Positions 26,919 to 36,000 of a DNA stretch of 64,000 nucleotides are shown here, piece by piece (the first letter of the stretch is position 1; every line of letters starts with the position of its first letter). The DNA is from FEB-25 sp963822175 (lineage in GTDB: Bacteria; Chloroflexota; Anaerolineae; Anaerolineales; UBA4823), in NCBI GenBank assembly GCA_963822175.1, contig CAWGGJ010000003.1, positions 496,001-560,000 on the forward strand, given 5' to 3'. The notes under the pieces were generated by a model. That model was not told the DNA's origin and searched no databases. It worked only from the letters and a program-made list of their open reading frames with translations. A program made the position numbers and the translations under genes.

Positions 26919-28478
26919 ATGCTCAAACGCTGGATCATTCACCCCTTCGCATTTGCCATCTTCCCCATCCTGGCCCTCCTGTCGCACAATATCACCGAGG
27001 TATCGCCCCGCGTCGCATTGCGCTCTGTCGCCATATCATTGGTGCTGACATTTATCCTGCTTTTACTGGCATACCTGGTCTCCCGTGATTGGAAAAAATC
27101 TGCCCTGGCTACCACTCTGTTCCTGTTCCTATTCTTCTCCTACGGGCAGGTGTATGAGCTGTTACAGCAAAATCCCATTTTTGGTTTCAGCTTTGGTCGG
27201 CATCGCTTCATGGCGATCGGTTATGTACTGATTTTTATTGCCGGCTTGTGGCTGATATTTCGAAAAGCAAAGGATTTAACCGCTGCCACCCAGGCTATGA
27301 ACATTATCGCAATCCTGTTGCTGGTTTTCCCCATCCTGAATATCGTCAATCAAACCGCACAATCCAATCTTAACCAGCAGCACCTGGCTGAGAACACCCT
27401 CACCCTCGATTCAGCCCCACGGTCCGGCTCGCGGGATATGCCGGATGTTTACTTTATCATCCTTGATGGTTATGCCCGTGGAGATGCCTTGCAGCAGGAT
27501 TTTGGCTTTGACAATTCTGCATTCCTGCTTGCGATGCGTGATATGGGCTTCTATGTCGCCGATTGCAGCCGGGCGAATGATGTCAGCACGCACGGTTCAT
27601 TTACCACTGCCCTGAACATGGATTATTTACCTGCCTTACACTCAGAGCTGGCTGCCCAGGGTTTGACGAATAGTGAAGATGTCTGGTCGTTGATTAAGCA
27701 AAGCCGGGTTAGATATTTGCTGGAATCGATCGGCTATCAAACCATTGCCTTTGAGAGTGGTTTTGAGTGGTCCCGTCTGCGCGATGCCGATGTATACCTT
27801 GAATATACCGGCGCTCCCATCGAAATGCAGGTTCTACAGCCATTTGAAGCCATGTTAATTCGCAGCACCGCGTTGTTGCTCTGGTCCGATTCAACCTATA
27901 AATCTTTACCAGCCTACACACACACCATCTTTGGTGCCACGAATTTTCCATTTGAATCTCATATAAATCGCCAGCTTTTCATCCTGGACCAGTTGCCTCG
28001 TCTGGCTTCCATCCCCGGCCCAAAATTCGTCTTTGCTCACATATTGATCCCCCATCTGCCCTTCGTTTTTAAACCTGATGGGGGAATCCAAACCGATACG
28101 GGGTTTTATAGCAAGGATAATTTCTCCCCCATCGATGAAGAGCATATTGTGAACGGCTACGTCGATCAGATCCAGTTCGTCAATGCCCGCATGCTCCCGA
28201 TCCTTCAGACGATCATTGACCAATCTGATCATCCACCGATCATTGTCCTGATGGGGGATCATGGCTTGAATAAGGATAATCGCTTGTTAAATTTAAGTGC
28301 CTATTATTTACCCGATAATGGGGAGCAGGCTTTATATCCCAACATCACACCGGTTAATAGCTTTCGCCTCATCTTCGACAATTATTTCAACACGGATTAC
28401 GGTCTCTTGCCGGATATCAGCTATTCGGAAACTGGCGCACCTGCTCCTGAGACTTATCCCAATTGCATTGAAAAATAA
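26919..28478 (+). CDS. Membrane-anchored alkaline-phosphatase-superfamily protein, copy 2 (intact)
   Basis: The 519-residue protein has four hydrophobic segments in the first 135 residues, starting FAFAIFPILALLSHN, followed by a soluble domain. PDVYFIILDGYARGDAL supplies the first metal-binding Asp. SFTTALNMDYLPAL contains the likely Ser/Thr nucleophile, and FAHILIPHLPFVF and VLMGDHGLNKDN supply further ligands. This order resembles the sulfatase/phosphoethanolamine-transferase fold. Membrane-anchored members move phospho-groups onto lipids or glycans, so modification of the surface polymer is plausible; sulfatase activity is less likely because no CxPxR maturation motif is seen. It is the only unbroken copy of three. 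Confidence 0.78.
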   Translation: MLKRWIIHPFAFAIFPILALLSHNITEVSPRVALRSVAISLVLTFILLLLAYLVSRDWKKSALATTLFLFLFFSYGQVYELLQQNPIFGFSFGRHRFMAIGYVLIFIAGLWLIFRKAKDLTAATQAMNIIAILLLVFPILNIVNQTAQSNLNQQHLAENTLTLDSAPRSGSRDMPDVYFIILDGYARGDALQQDFGFDNSAFLLAMRDMGFYVADCSRANDVSTHGSFTTALNMDYLPALHSELAAQGLTNSEDVWSLIKQSRVRYLLESIGYQTIAFESGFEWSRLRDADVYLEYTGAPIEMQVLQPFEAMLIRSTALLLWSDSTYKSLPAYTHTIFGATNFPFESHINRQLFILDQLPRLASIPGPKFVFAHILIPHLPFVFKPDGGIQTDTGFYSKDNFSPIDEEHIVNGYVDQIQFVNARMLPILQTIIDQSDHPPIIVLMGDHGLNKDNRLLNLSAYYLPDNGEQALYPNITPVNSFRLIFDNYFNTDYGLLPDISYSETGAPAPETYPNCIEK

Positions 28479-28521
28479 CTTTACACCGCGATCACTTTTT
28501 TATGCCCGGAGAATAAAAGCA

Positions 28522-30042
28522 ATGGCGAACCAGGAAATCCAAAAAACCTATTGGGGGCGCTCGAAATGGATATTGATTCTGGCCGTGGCTGGTTTATTTT
28601 TGCTCGGGATCGGTCTGCGCTTGTATGATTTGACCGACCCTCCATTGGATTCTGCCTATCGACAGCTTCATGCAGCCATCATCGCCCGCGGCATGTATTA
28701 CCAGATGCTGCCGAATGCCGATCCCATTCAGCGGCAGGCTGCCATGACTCTTTGGCATACCGAGGATGTGTTTGAGCCACCCATTTTTGAGCGCATTGTT
28801 GCCCTGACCTATTTATTGCTCGGAGCCGAGAAAATTTGGGTAGCCCGGGTGTTCGCCTCCCTCTTCTGGTTGATAGGTGGTGTTCCATTATTCATTCTTG
28901 CTCGAAAAATGACCTCCCTGGATGGTGCCATCGTAGCCCTGGCTTTTTACCTGGTCCTGCCATTCGGTGTCATCCTCAGCCGTCGTTTCCAGCCCGATCC
29001 ATTCATGGTGATGTGGGTGATGGTCGGTGCTTTGGCTCTATATCAGTGGGAGGAAAAACGGGACATTAAATCAGCCATCTGGGCGGGGCTGGCATGTGCC
29101 ATTGCCATTGTGGTGAAAGTTTTTGCTGTCTTTTTCATCGCTGGTATGGCAGTTTCCATGGTTTTGTACGCAGGGAAACTAAGGCAGTCGCTCCGAAATA
29201 CCCAGCTCTGGTTGATGGCAGGAATGATGATCATCATCCCGGCGATAACCTACCTGGTCCTCCGGCCAGGCTCCCAGGGTTATCTCTCCTTTTGGAGTAC
29301 ATCATTTGTAAGTCTGCTCACCCAGCCATCGTTTTATGTCCGCTGGTTGGAGCTGCTTAATACCTTGTTCGGCGGTGTGATCCTTGTCATTGCCTTTGCC
29401 GGTGTGGTGATTATGCAGCCAAAAGCTCGCTCACTGATGGTTGGCTTGTGGGTCGCTTACTTGTTGTTTGGGCTTTCAGAACCCTGGCAGATACACACCC
29501 ATGATTACTACAGCCTGATCCTGGTTCCCATCATCTCTCTGTCCCTTGCTTCTGTGGCCTCGGCATTTTTTACCCGCCTCACCCAGCAATCAAAATTCTG
29601 GCAATTTGTTTTTATCGCTGTTGCCGTGTTTGCCCTGGCCATCCCCGCCTGGAAGGTACGCCTTGAGCTGGCAGATAGTGACTCACGCACCAATTGGGTT
29701 GCTTGGACCAGGTTAGGCGAAGCATTGCCCAGGGATGGAAAAATGATTGCCCTGACCGATGATTATGGCACTTATGTGGAATATTTCGGTTGGCGTGAGA
29801 CAGCTCTCTGGCCAACCAGCCAGGATTTACAGCTGGTAGCCGCCCGTGGGGGTAACCTCGAGCCGGATTTTGAGAAAAACTTTGCTGATCAGACTCGTGG
29901 AATGGATTATTTTCTCGTCACCGCCTTATATGATCTGGAAAATCAACCTGAATTAAAGACATACCTGGTTGAACATTTTCCCTATACGGAAGGAGATGGA
30001 TACATTCTTTTTGATTTAAAAACCCCATTGAATTCCCCATGA
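28522..30042 (+). CDS. Membrane glycosyltransferase, GT39/ArnT-like
   Basis: The 506-residue protein has about 12 hydrophobic segments. After the first helix the loop GIGLRLYDLTDPPLDSAYRQLHAAIIARGMYYQ matches the acidic first-loop region of PMT/ArnT-type enzymes. ILSRRFQPDPFMVMW is also typical. The soluble C-terminus begins near residue 395. The ATG at 28522 follows GGAGAATAAAAGC; the open frame begins at 28297 inside the preceding gene and is not used. It is inserted between copies 2 and 3 of the phosphatase-superfamily genes. It probably adds a sugar from an undecaprenyl phosphate donor outside the membrane. Confidence 0.8.
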   Translation: MANQEIQKTYWGRSKWILILAVAGLFLLGIGLRLYDLTDPPLDSAYRQLHAAIIARGMYYQMLPNADPIQRQAAMTLWHTEDVFEPPIFERIVALTYLLLGAEKIWVARVFASLFWLIGGVPLFILARKMTSLDGAIVALAFYLVLPFGVILSRRFQPDPFMVMWVMVGALALYQWEEKRDIKSAIWAGLACAIAIVVKVFAVFFIAGMAVSMVLYAGKLRQSLRNTQLWLMAGMMIIIPAITYLVLRPGSQGYLSFWSTSFVSLLTQPSFYVRWLELLNTLFGGVILVIAFAGVVIMQPKARSLMVGLWVAYLLFGLSEPWQIHTHDYYSLILVPIISLSLASVASAFFTRLTQQSKFWQFVFIAVAVFALAIPAWKVRLELADSDSRTNWVAWTRLGEALPRDGKMIALTDDYGTYVEYFGWRETALWPTSQDLQLVAARGGNLEPDFEKNFADQTRGMDYFLVTALYDLENQPELKTYLVEHFPYTEGDGYILFDLKTPLNSP

Positions 30043-30118
30043 CAAACAGAAAAATGAATATTCATCATTTTGCCTGCTCAGGTTGATGTAATAAATACGA
30101 AATAGCCTCACTTCAACG

Positions 30119-31676
30119 ATGTTAAAGCGCATCCCCCTGGCCCCCATTGTTTTTGCCTTATTTCCAATTCTGGCACTTCTGGCGAACAACATCACCGAAG
30201 TTTCACCACGCGTGGCACTACGCTCGGTAGTAATTTCGCTTGTTGCAACCATGATCTTGCTTTCTCTGGTATTCCTGGTATCCCGAAATTGGAAAAAAGC
30301 CGCCCTTGCCACGACTTTGGTCCTGATATTGTTCTTCTCATATGGGCAGGTCTACGAGCTGCTCCAAAAATACCCTTTATTCGGCTTCAATTTAGGACAG
30401 CACCGATTTTTGGTGATAATTTATGCCTTCACCTTTCTACTCGGGTTATGGTTGATATTTTTTCGCCGAATTGAGCTCGGAGTCTGCCACCCAATTTCTC
30501 AATGTTGTTGGTATTTTATTATTGATCTATCCCGCATATCAGATCATCAGCCATACGATCCACACCTCCCTCAGCGAAGATCGCTTGGCCAAAATCTCCC
30601 CCAATACTGATCCGCTCATCCTTGCCGACCCTACCATGTTGCCGGACGTTTATTTTATCGTCCTGGATGGATATACCCGTAGTGATGCGCTCTTAGACGA
30701 CTTTGGTTTTGATAACTCCGCTTTTCTGGAAACTCTTCGCAAGATGGGTTTTTATGTCGCTGATTGCAGCCGGGCAAATAACTCCGCCACAGCTGGCGCA
30801 CTGGAAATTGCATTAAATATGGACTACTTACCCGCATTGCGCAATGAGCTCATCGCTCAGGGTTTTAGCGAAGACGACATTGGAATTTTAATCAAGCAGA
30901 GCCAGGTAAGGAAATTGCTGGAATCCATCGGTTATAAAACTGTTGCATTCGATAGTAGTTTTAAATGGAGTCAGATATCCGATGCAGATGTTTACCTGCA
31001 ATATCCTGATCCTTCTTTTGAAATACAGGTATTACAACCTTTCGAAGCGCTGTTAATTCGCAGCACCGCCTTGATGTTATGGACCGATGCTGTAAGAAAT
31101 AATTTAGCAGACTACATTCACGCGCCCTCATCGGGGATCAGTTTTCCAGTCAAGGATCATGCCAACCGTCAGCTCTTTATATTGGATGAGCTGCCTCGCC
31201 TGGCATCTCTCCCAGGACCCAAGTTCGTATTTGCACATATCATCATTCCTCACGGTCCTTTCGTTTTTGAAGCCAATGGTGATATCACTACGGACTCTGG
31301 ATTCTATAGCGGTAAGTATAATGAACCGGTCGATGAAGAACACCTGGTAAAAGGTTATCTAAACGAAGTCCAATTCATTAATAGCCGGATAACTGATATT
31401 CTGCAGACAATTGTTACCGAGTCATTGCAACCACCCATTATTGTGGTAATGGGAGATCATGGGCTCAAGAATGATAACCGGTTTGAGAATTTGAATGCCT
31501 ATTACCTGCCTGGAGAAGGTGCCGGCAATCTCTATCCCACCATTTCACCGGTAAATTCATTCCGCCTCATTTTCGATACCTACTTTGGTACTCATTTTGG
31601 TCTCTTGCCTGATGCCAGTTATGACCAATTTGGTGTGCCAGTACCCGAGACTTCCCCGGTTTGCCTCCAAAAATAG
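30119..31676 (+). pseudogene. Membrane-anchored alkaline-phosphatase-superfamily protein, copy 3, frameshifted at a T6 run
   Basis: The copy starts at the ATG at 30119 (IPLAPIVFALFPILALLANN) and gives the same four-helix N-terminus as copy 2. It loses frame at the six-T run at 30458-30463. If one T is ignored the protein continues LIFFAELSSESATQFLN and then PDVYFIVLDGYTRSDAL through HIIIPHGPFVF and VMGDHGLKNDN to 31676, about 518 residues. The metal and nucleophile regions match copy 2. A homopolymer break is compatible with sequencing error or slipped-strand switching. The GT2 gene starts 6 bases later. Confidence 0.73.
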
Positions 31677-31682
31677 TTTCCT

Positions 31683-32465
31683 ATGCCTCCCCTTGTTTCC
31701 ATCATCACCCCCTCCTATAATCAAGCCCGCTTCCTTCAGCAAACGATTGATTCTGTCCTTTCACAGGATTATCCCAACATTGAATACATCATCGTCGATG
31801 GCGGTTCAACCGATGGCTCGCTCGAGATCATCCAGCAGAACGCTGACCGGCTTGCCTGGTGGGTGTCTGAGCCAGATCAGGGTCAGACCGATGCAATTAA
31901 CAAGGGATTCGCGCATGCCCATGGGGAGATATTTGCCTGGCTCAACTCGGATGATACCTACCAACCAGGAGCCATCACCCAGGCCGTGGAATTCATCCTT
32001 GCCCATCCGGAAGCATCCCTGGTGTATGGAGATGCCAACCTGCTTGACGAAAAAGGGGACATCATCGGTCGCTTTCCCGCCCGGCAGACCAACCTGTCTG
32101 GGTTGCTGCGCGGCTCAGTTCACATTCCCCAACAAGCCACCTTCTTCTGGGCGCGGTATTGGAAGCAGGTTGGACCGCTCGACCCGTCTTTTCATTTTGC
32201 CATGGATTATGACCTGTGGGTACGCCTGGCAAAGCTCGCCCCATTATTGTACAATCCCCGTTTATGGGCTAATTTCCGCCTCCATGCTCAGGGAAAATCA
32301 GTTACCATGGATGACCGTTGCTACCCTGAGATGATCCGCGTAGTTCAGCGTGAGGGCGGTGGAAAAATTTCTCCCCTTGCCATGCGTTGGTATTTTCGTC
32401 GATTATTTTTCGCCTGGTTACCTCTTTCTGTAAGGGTGAAGCTCCGCCAGGCTCTCAATCATTGA
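31683..32465 (+). CDS. Glycosyltransferase family 2, WfgS-type
   Basis: A GT2 of 260 residues with LVSIITPSYNQARFLQQTI, IIVDGGSTDGSLEI, WWVSEPDQGQ and AWLNSDDTY near residue 95, then IPQQATFFW and MDYDLWVRL in the acceptor half. It is a paralogue of the GT2 at 24349 but lacks that protein's extra C-terminal 90 residues. It follows phosphatase-superfamily copy 3 by 6 bases, mirroring the spacing of the other GT2 and copy 1. This suggests duplication of a two-gene module. The sugar is unknown. Confidence 0.86.
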   Translation: MPPLVSIITPSYNQARFLQQTIDSVLSQDYPNIEYIIVDGGSTDGSLEIIQQNADRLAWWVSEPDQGQTDAINKGFAHAHGEIFAWLNSDDTYQPGAITQAVEFILAHPEASLVYGDANLLDEKGDIIGRFPARQTNLSGLLRGSVHIPQQATFFWARYWKQVGPLDPSFHFAMDYDLWVRLAKLAPLLYNPRLWANFRLHAQGKSVTMDDRCYPEMIRVVQREGGGKISPLAMRWYFRRLFFAWLPLSVRVKLRQALNH

Positions 32466-32531
32466 TATCCACATAAAAATAACCGATATTAATATTACAA
32501 TTAGATACACCTTGATCGGAGGCCCGAATTT

Positions 32532-33092
32532 ATGCGGTTTGAACCAATGTCCATCCCTGAAATAATTCTCATCACCCCACAGGTGTTTGGTGATGAGCGT
32601 GGTTTTTTTATGGAAACCTACCAGGCCCAACGATTCGGTGCTGCAGGTTTGCCATATATTTACGTGCAGGATAATCATTCAGGCTCCCAACATGGCACCC
32701 TACGTGGCCTTCATTACCAGCTGCGTCAGCCTCAAGGCAAGGTAGTGCGCGTCCTGCTTGGGGTAATCTACGATGTGGCCGTCGATCTGCGCCGTTGGTC
32801 GCCTACCTTTGGCCAGTGGGTGGGTGTCGAACTCTCTGCCAGTAATAGGACCCAGCTCTGGGTTCCACCAGGGTTTGCCCATGGATTTTATGTGGTAAGT
32901 GATTGGGCAGAGGTGGCTTATAAGGCGACCGATTACTACACTCCCGAATGGGAACGATCCATTCTTTGGAATGACCCCACATTGAACATCACCTGGCCTA
33001 TTCCTGCCGGAGAAGAACCCACGATATCAACCAAAGATAAACAGGGCAGCCCCTTTACCAAAGCCGAGGTCTACGAACAGGAGATCAAATGA
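32532..33092 (+). CDS. rmlC: dTDP-4-dehydrorhamnose 3,5-epimerase
   Basis: The 186-residue cupin of the rhamnose pathway epimerises C3 and C5 of dTDP-4-keto-6-deoxyglucose. FGDERGFFMETYQ, LRGLHYQL with the catalytic His, VVRVLLGVIYDVAVDLR, and VPPGFAHGFYV are all typical. The ATG at 32532 follows CGGAGGCCCGAATTT, a strong ribosome site, and 66 AT-rich bases separate it from the previous gene, so a secondary promoter is possible. The last codons overlap the rmlB start (ATGA). The order C-B-A-D is one of the common rhamnose arrangements. Confidence 0.95.
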   Translation: MRFEPMSIPEIILITPQVFGDERGFFMETYQAQRFGAAGLPYIYVQDNHSGSQHGTLRGLHYQLRQPQGKVVRVLLGVIYDVAVDLRRWSPTFGQWVGVELSASNRTQLWVPPGFAHGFYVVSDWAEVAYKATDYYTPEWERSILWNDPTLNITWPIPAGEEPTISTKDKQGSPFTKAEVYEQEIK

Positions 33093-34165
33093 GAAACGTT
33101 CTTGTTACCGGTGGTGCAGGATTCATTGGCTCAAACTTTGTTCGTTTTCTGCTCACCAAAGAGCCTGATGTCCAGGTGATCAATCTGGATGTCCTTTCAT
33201 ACGCTGGTAGCCAGGAGAATCTCAAGGATCTACCCTTCCCGGAGCACCATACGTTTGTCCGTGGCGATATTTGCGATCGCCCCCTTGTCGATCAGCTTTT
33301 CCATGAACATAAAATCGACACCGTGGTTCACTTTGCCGCTGAAACCCATGTAGACCGTTCGATCCTTTACCCGGAGCAATTCTTACATACCAATGTTTTG
33401 GGTACTTTCACCCTTTTGGAAGCTGCTCGACAATTTTGGCTGGTAGAAAAGGCCCTGCCTTCCGATGATATCCGCTTCCATCACATCTCCACGGATGAGG
33501 TCTACGGCACCTTGAAACCGGACGACCCCGCCTGGACAGAATCAACCCCTTATTCACCCAACTCCCCTTATTCGGCATCCAAGGCAGCCAGCGACCACTA
33601 TGTACGTGCTTATGGGCACACCTATGGACTGCCTTATTCCATCACCAACTGTAGCAATAATTATGGCCCATACCAATTCCCTGAAAAGTTGATTCCCCTG
33701 ATGATCATGAATGCTATGGATGGAAAACCTCTCCCCATTTATGGGGATGGAGGTCAAATCCGCGACTGGCTGTATGTTGAGGATCACTGTGAGGCCATTT
33801 GGATGGTCCTGCGCAAGGGTCGCTCAGGGCAGACTTACAACGTTGGTGGAGGCTCACAACCCACCAACCTCGAGGTTGTGCAGAACTTGTGCGCTTCCAT
33901 GGATGAGCTTCTGCCTCACTCGCCCCATGTCCCCCATTCATCCCTGATGCGCTCAGTTCCCGATCGTCCAGGTCACGATCGGCGCTATGCTATCGACATC
34001 ACCAAGATTTCATCCCAACTTGGGTGGCAGCCAAAACAATCCCTTGGCAGTGGTCTACTCAAAACCATCCAATGGTACCTATCCAGCCCTGAATGGATTG
34101 CTGCCATTCGCCAACAGCATGAATACCAGCAGTGGATGGAACGAAATTACGATAAAAGACAATGA
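33089..34165 (+). CDS. rmlB: dTDP-glucose 4,6-dehydratase
   Basis: The 358-residue extended SDR has VTGGAGFIGSNFVRFLL at the N-terminus. HFAAETHVDRSI, HISTDEVYG with the catalytic Thr-Asp-Glu, and YSASKAASDHYV with Tyr and Lys follow, and then NNYGPYQFPEKLIPL. It makes dTDP-4-keto-6-deoxyglucose, the substrate of RmlC. Its start overlaps the rmlC stop by 4 bases. The 3' end is slightly atypical in wording but in frame to the stop at 34165. Length and all active-site motifs match the family. Confidence 0.95.
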   Translation: MRNVLVTGGAGFIGSNFVRFLLTKEPDVQVINLDVLSYAGSQENLKDLPFPEHHTFVRGDICDRPLVDQLFHEHKIDTVVHFAAETHVDRSILYPEQFLHTNVLGTFTLLEAARQFWLVEKALPSDDIRFHHISTDEVYGTLKPDDPAWTESTPYSPNSPYSASKAASDHYVRAYGHTYGLPYSITNCSNNYGPYQFPEKLIPLMIMNAMDGKPLPIYGDGGQIRDWLYVEDHCEAIWMVLRKGRSGQTYNVGGGSQPTNLEVVQNLCASMDELLPHSPHVPHSSLMRSVPDRPGHDRRYAIDITKISSQLGWQPKQSLGSGLLKTIQWYLSSPEWIAAIRQQHEYQQWMERNYDKRQ

Positions 34166-34184
34166 AAACACAGCGGAGGCGGTC

Positions 34185-35069
34185 ATGAAGGGTATTATCC
34201 TATCGGGTGGCAAAGGTACACGGCTCTATCCCCTCACCATTGGGGTCAGCAAACAACTCCTACCGGTCTACGATAAACCCATGGTGTACTATCCTTTATC
34301 CATGTTGATGTTGGCTGGTATTCGTGAGATTTTAGTGATCAGCACTCCTGAGGCTTTGCCTTCCTTCCAAAGCCTGCTCAAGGATGGCTCACAATTGGGG
34401 CTGAGATTTGCCTACGCACATCAGGCTGAGCCCCGCGGCCTGGCAGATGCCTTTCTGGTCGGGCGTGAATTTATTGCTGGTGAGCCAACTTGCCTCATTT
34501 TGGGGGATAACATTTTCTTTGGGCATGGATTGCCAGCCCAGCTTCGAGCCGCGGCACAGCTCACCCAGGGTGCGTTGATCTTTGCTTACCCCGTGCGCGA
34601 CCCCGAACGTTATGGCGTGGTCGAATTCGACTCAAACGGCCTGGCGCTCAGCATTGAAGAAAAACCTGTCAATCCTCGCTCTCACTATGCGGTACCGGGT
34701 ATGTATTTTTATGATTCCCAGGTTGTAGAGCTTGCAGCTGCCTTAAAACCCTCAGCCCGGGGAGAAATAGAGATCACCGACCTGAACATGATCTATTTAC
34801 AAAAAAGCCAGATGCGCGTGGAAGTCCTCGGACGCGGTGTAGCCTGGCTGGACGCAGGTACCCATGAAGCTCTGCTTCAAGCCAGCAACTTTGTTCAGAC
34901 AGTCCAGGATCGCCAGGGCATGATGATCTCCTGCCCGGAGGAGATAGCTTTCCGCCTTGGGTATATCAATGCCCGGCAGCTTATCCAGCAGGCTCGTTTA
35001 ATGGACAGCAACCAGTACGGTCAATATTTGCTTAATATACTGGAAGATGAGCATCCCTACAACAATTGA
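34185..35069 (+). CDS. rmlA: Glucose-1-phosphate thymidylyltransferase
   Basis: The 294-residue protein is the first enzyme of dTDP-rhamnose synthesis. IILSGGKGTRLYPLT is the nucleotide-binding signature; KQLLPVYDKPMVYYPLSML, LILGDNIFFGHG, VPGMYFYD and AWLDAGTHEALL are further marks of the family. The ATG at 34185 follows GCGGAGGCGGTC and is chosen over the long frame from 33987, which overlaps rmlB. Length fits the short RmlA class. Confidence 0.95.
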   Translation: MKGIILSGGKGTRLYPLTIGVSKQLLPVYDKPMVYYPLSMLMLAGIREILVISTPEALPSFQSLLKDGSQLGLRFAYAHQAEPRGLADAFLVGREFIAGEPTCLILGDNIFFGHGLPAQLRAAAQLTQGALIFAYPVRDPERYGVVEFDSNGLALSIEEKPVNPRSHYAVPGMYFYDSQVVELAAALKPSARGEIEITDLNMIYLQKSQMRVEVLGRGVAWLDAGTHEALLQASNFVQTVQDRQGMMISCPEEIAFRLGYINARQLIQQARLMDSNQYGQYLLNILEDEHPYNN

Positions 35070-35121
35070 GAGAATTTATTCTCATTATAAAAGTTGATCA
35101 GCTAGGTATATAAAACATCCC

Positions 35122-35964
35122 ATGCGCATACTCTTGATAGGGAACACCGGTCAGCTTGGTTGGGAATTGGAACGCAGCCTGGCACCTCTGGGAGAGCTGT
35201 ATTCTTGCGATTTTCCCCATGTGAATCTGGCAAATATCGACAGCATTCACAGCCTCTTTGACCAATGCACACCAGAAATAGTGATCAATGCCGCTGCATA
35301 CACTGCAGTTGACCGCGCTGAAACCGAACCCGATTTGGCAAACGCCGTGAATGCTGTTGCCCCGGCCATTCTTGCACAGCTATCCCTTCAGGCGGGTGCA
35401 GCTTTCATCCATTACTCCACCGATTATGTCTTTGATGGTCTGAAGGGTGCGCCTTACACTGAAGACGACCCGCCCCATCCTCTCAGTGTTTATGGAAGCT
35501 CCAAGCTGGCAGGTGAACAGGGAGTTCAGCAGGTTGGTGGAGCCTACCTTCTCCTACGCACGAGTTGGGTCTACAGCCTGCGGCGCGATAGCTTTGTCAG
35601 CAAGGTCCTGGGCTGGGCTAGGTCCCAACCCAGCCTGAAGTTGGTCACCGACCAGGTCAGTGGACCCACCTGGGCACGTATGCTGGCTGAAGTTACCAGC
35701 CATCTTGTCCTGCTGGGTGGGAGTAATATATTCGATTGGCTGTCTGCGCGTCATGGTCTATATCATCTTGCTGGTTCAGGCTTCTGCAGCCGTTTCGAGT
35801 GGGGGCAGGAGATATTGCGCCTGGACCCGCAGAAGGATGAACAGGTCGTTAAACAGCTTCTGCCTGCCCTTACGCTCAGATTTCCCCACCCCGGCACAAC
35901 GCCCGCTTTTCTCTGCATTGGATTGCAACCTCTTTTTGCGTACCTTTCACACCCAATTGCCTGA
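35122..35964 (+). CDS. rmlD: dTDP-4-dehydrorhamnose reductase
   Basis: The 280-residue SDR completes dTDP-L-rhamnose. LLIGNTGQLGWELER is the cofactor loop. IVINAAAYTAVDRAE, HYSTDYVFDG and the catalytic YGSSKLAGE are canonical. RTSWVYS, VTDQVSGPTW and a C-terminal proline-rich tail follow. It is distinct from the RmlD-like gene at 2983. Together with the three preceding genes the pathway from glucose-1-phosphate is complete. Confidence 0.93.
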   Translation: MRILLIGNTGQLGWELERSLAPLGELYSCDFPHVNLANIDSIHSLFDQCTPEIVINAAAYTAVDRAETEPDLANAVNAVAPAILAQLSLQAGAAFIHYSTDYVFDGLKGAPYTEDDPPHPLSVYGSSKLAGEQGVQQVGGAYLLLRTSWVYSLRRDSFVSKVLGWARSQPSLKLVTDQVSGPTWARMLAEVTSHLVLLGGSNIFDWLSARHGLYHLAGSGFCSRFEWGQEILRLDPQKDEQVVKQLLPALTLRFPHPGTTPAFLCIGLQPLFAYLSHPIA

Positions 35965-36000
35965 TTGGAAAATTTCCCTCAAGCTTGCCATGGAGACGGT

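Noticed and set aside
26136..26987. A 283-codon minus-strand frame opposite phosphatase-superfamily copy 1
   Set aside because: The + strand protein aligns with two paralogues; the minus frame has no recognisable features.
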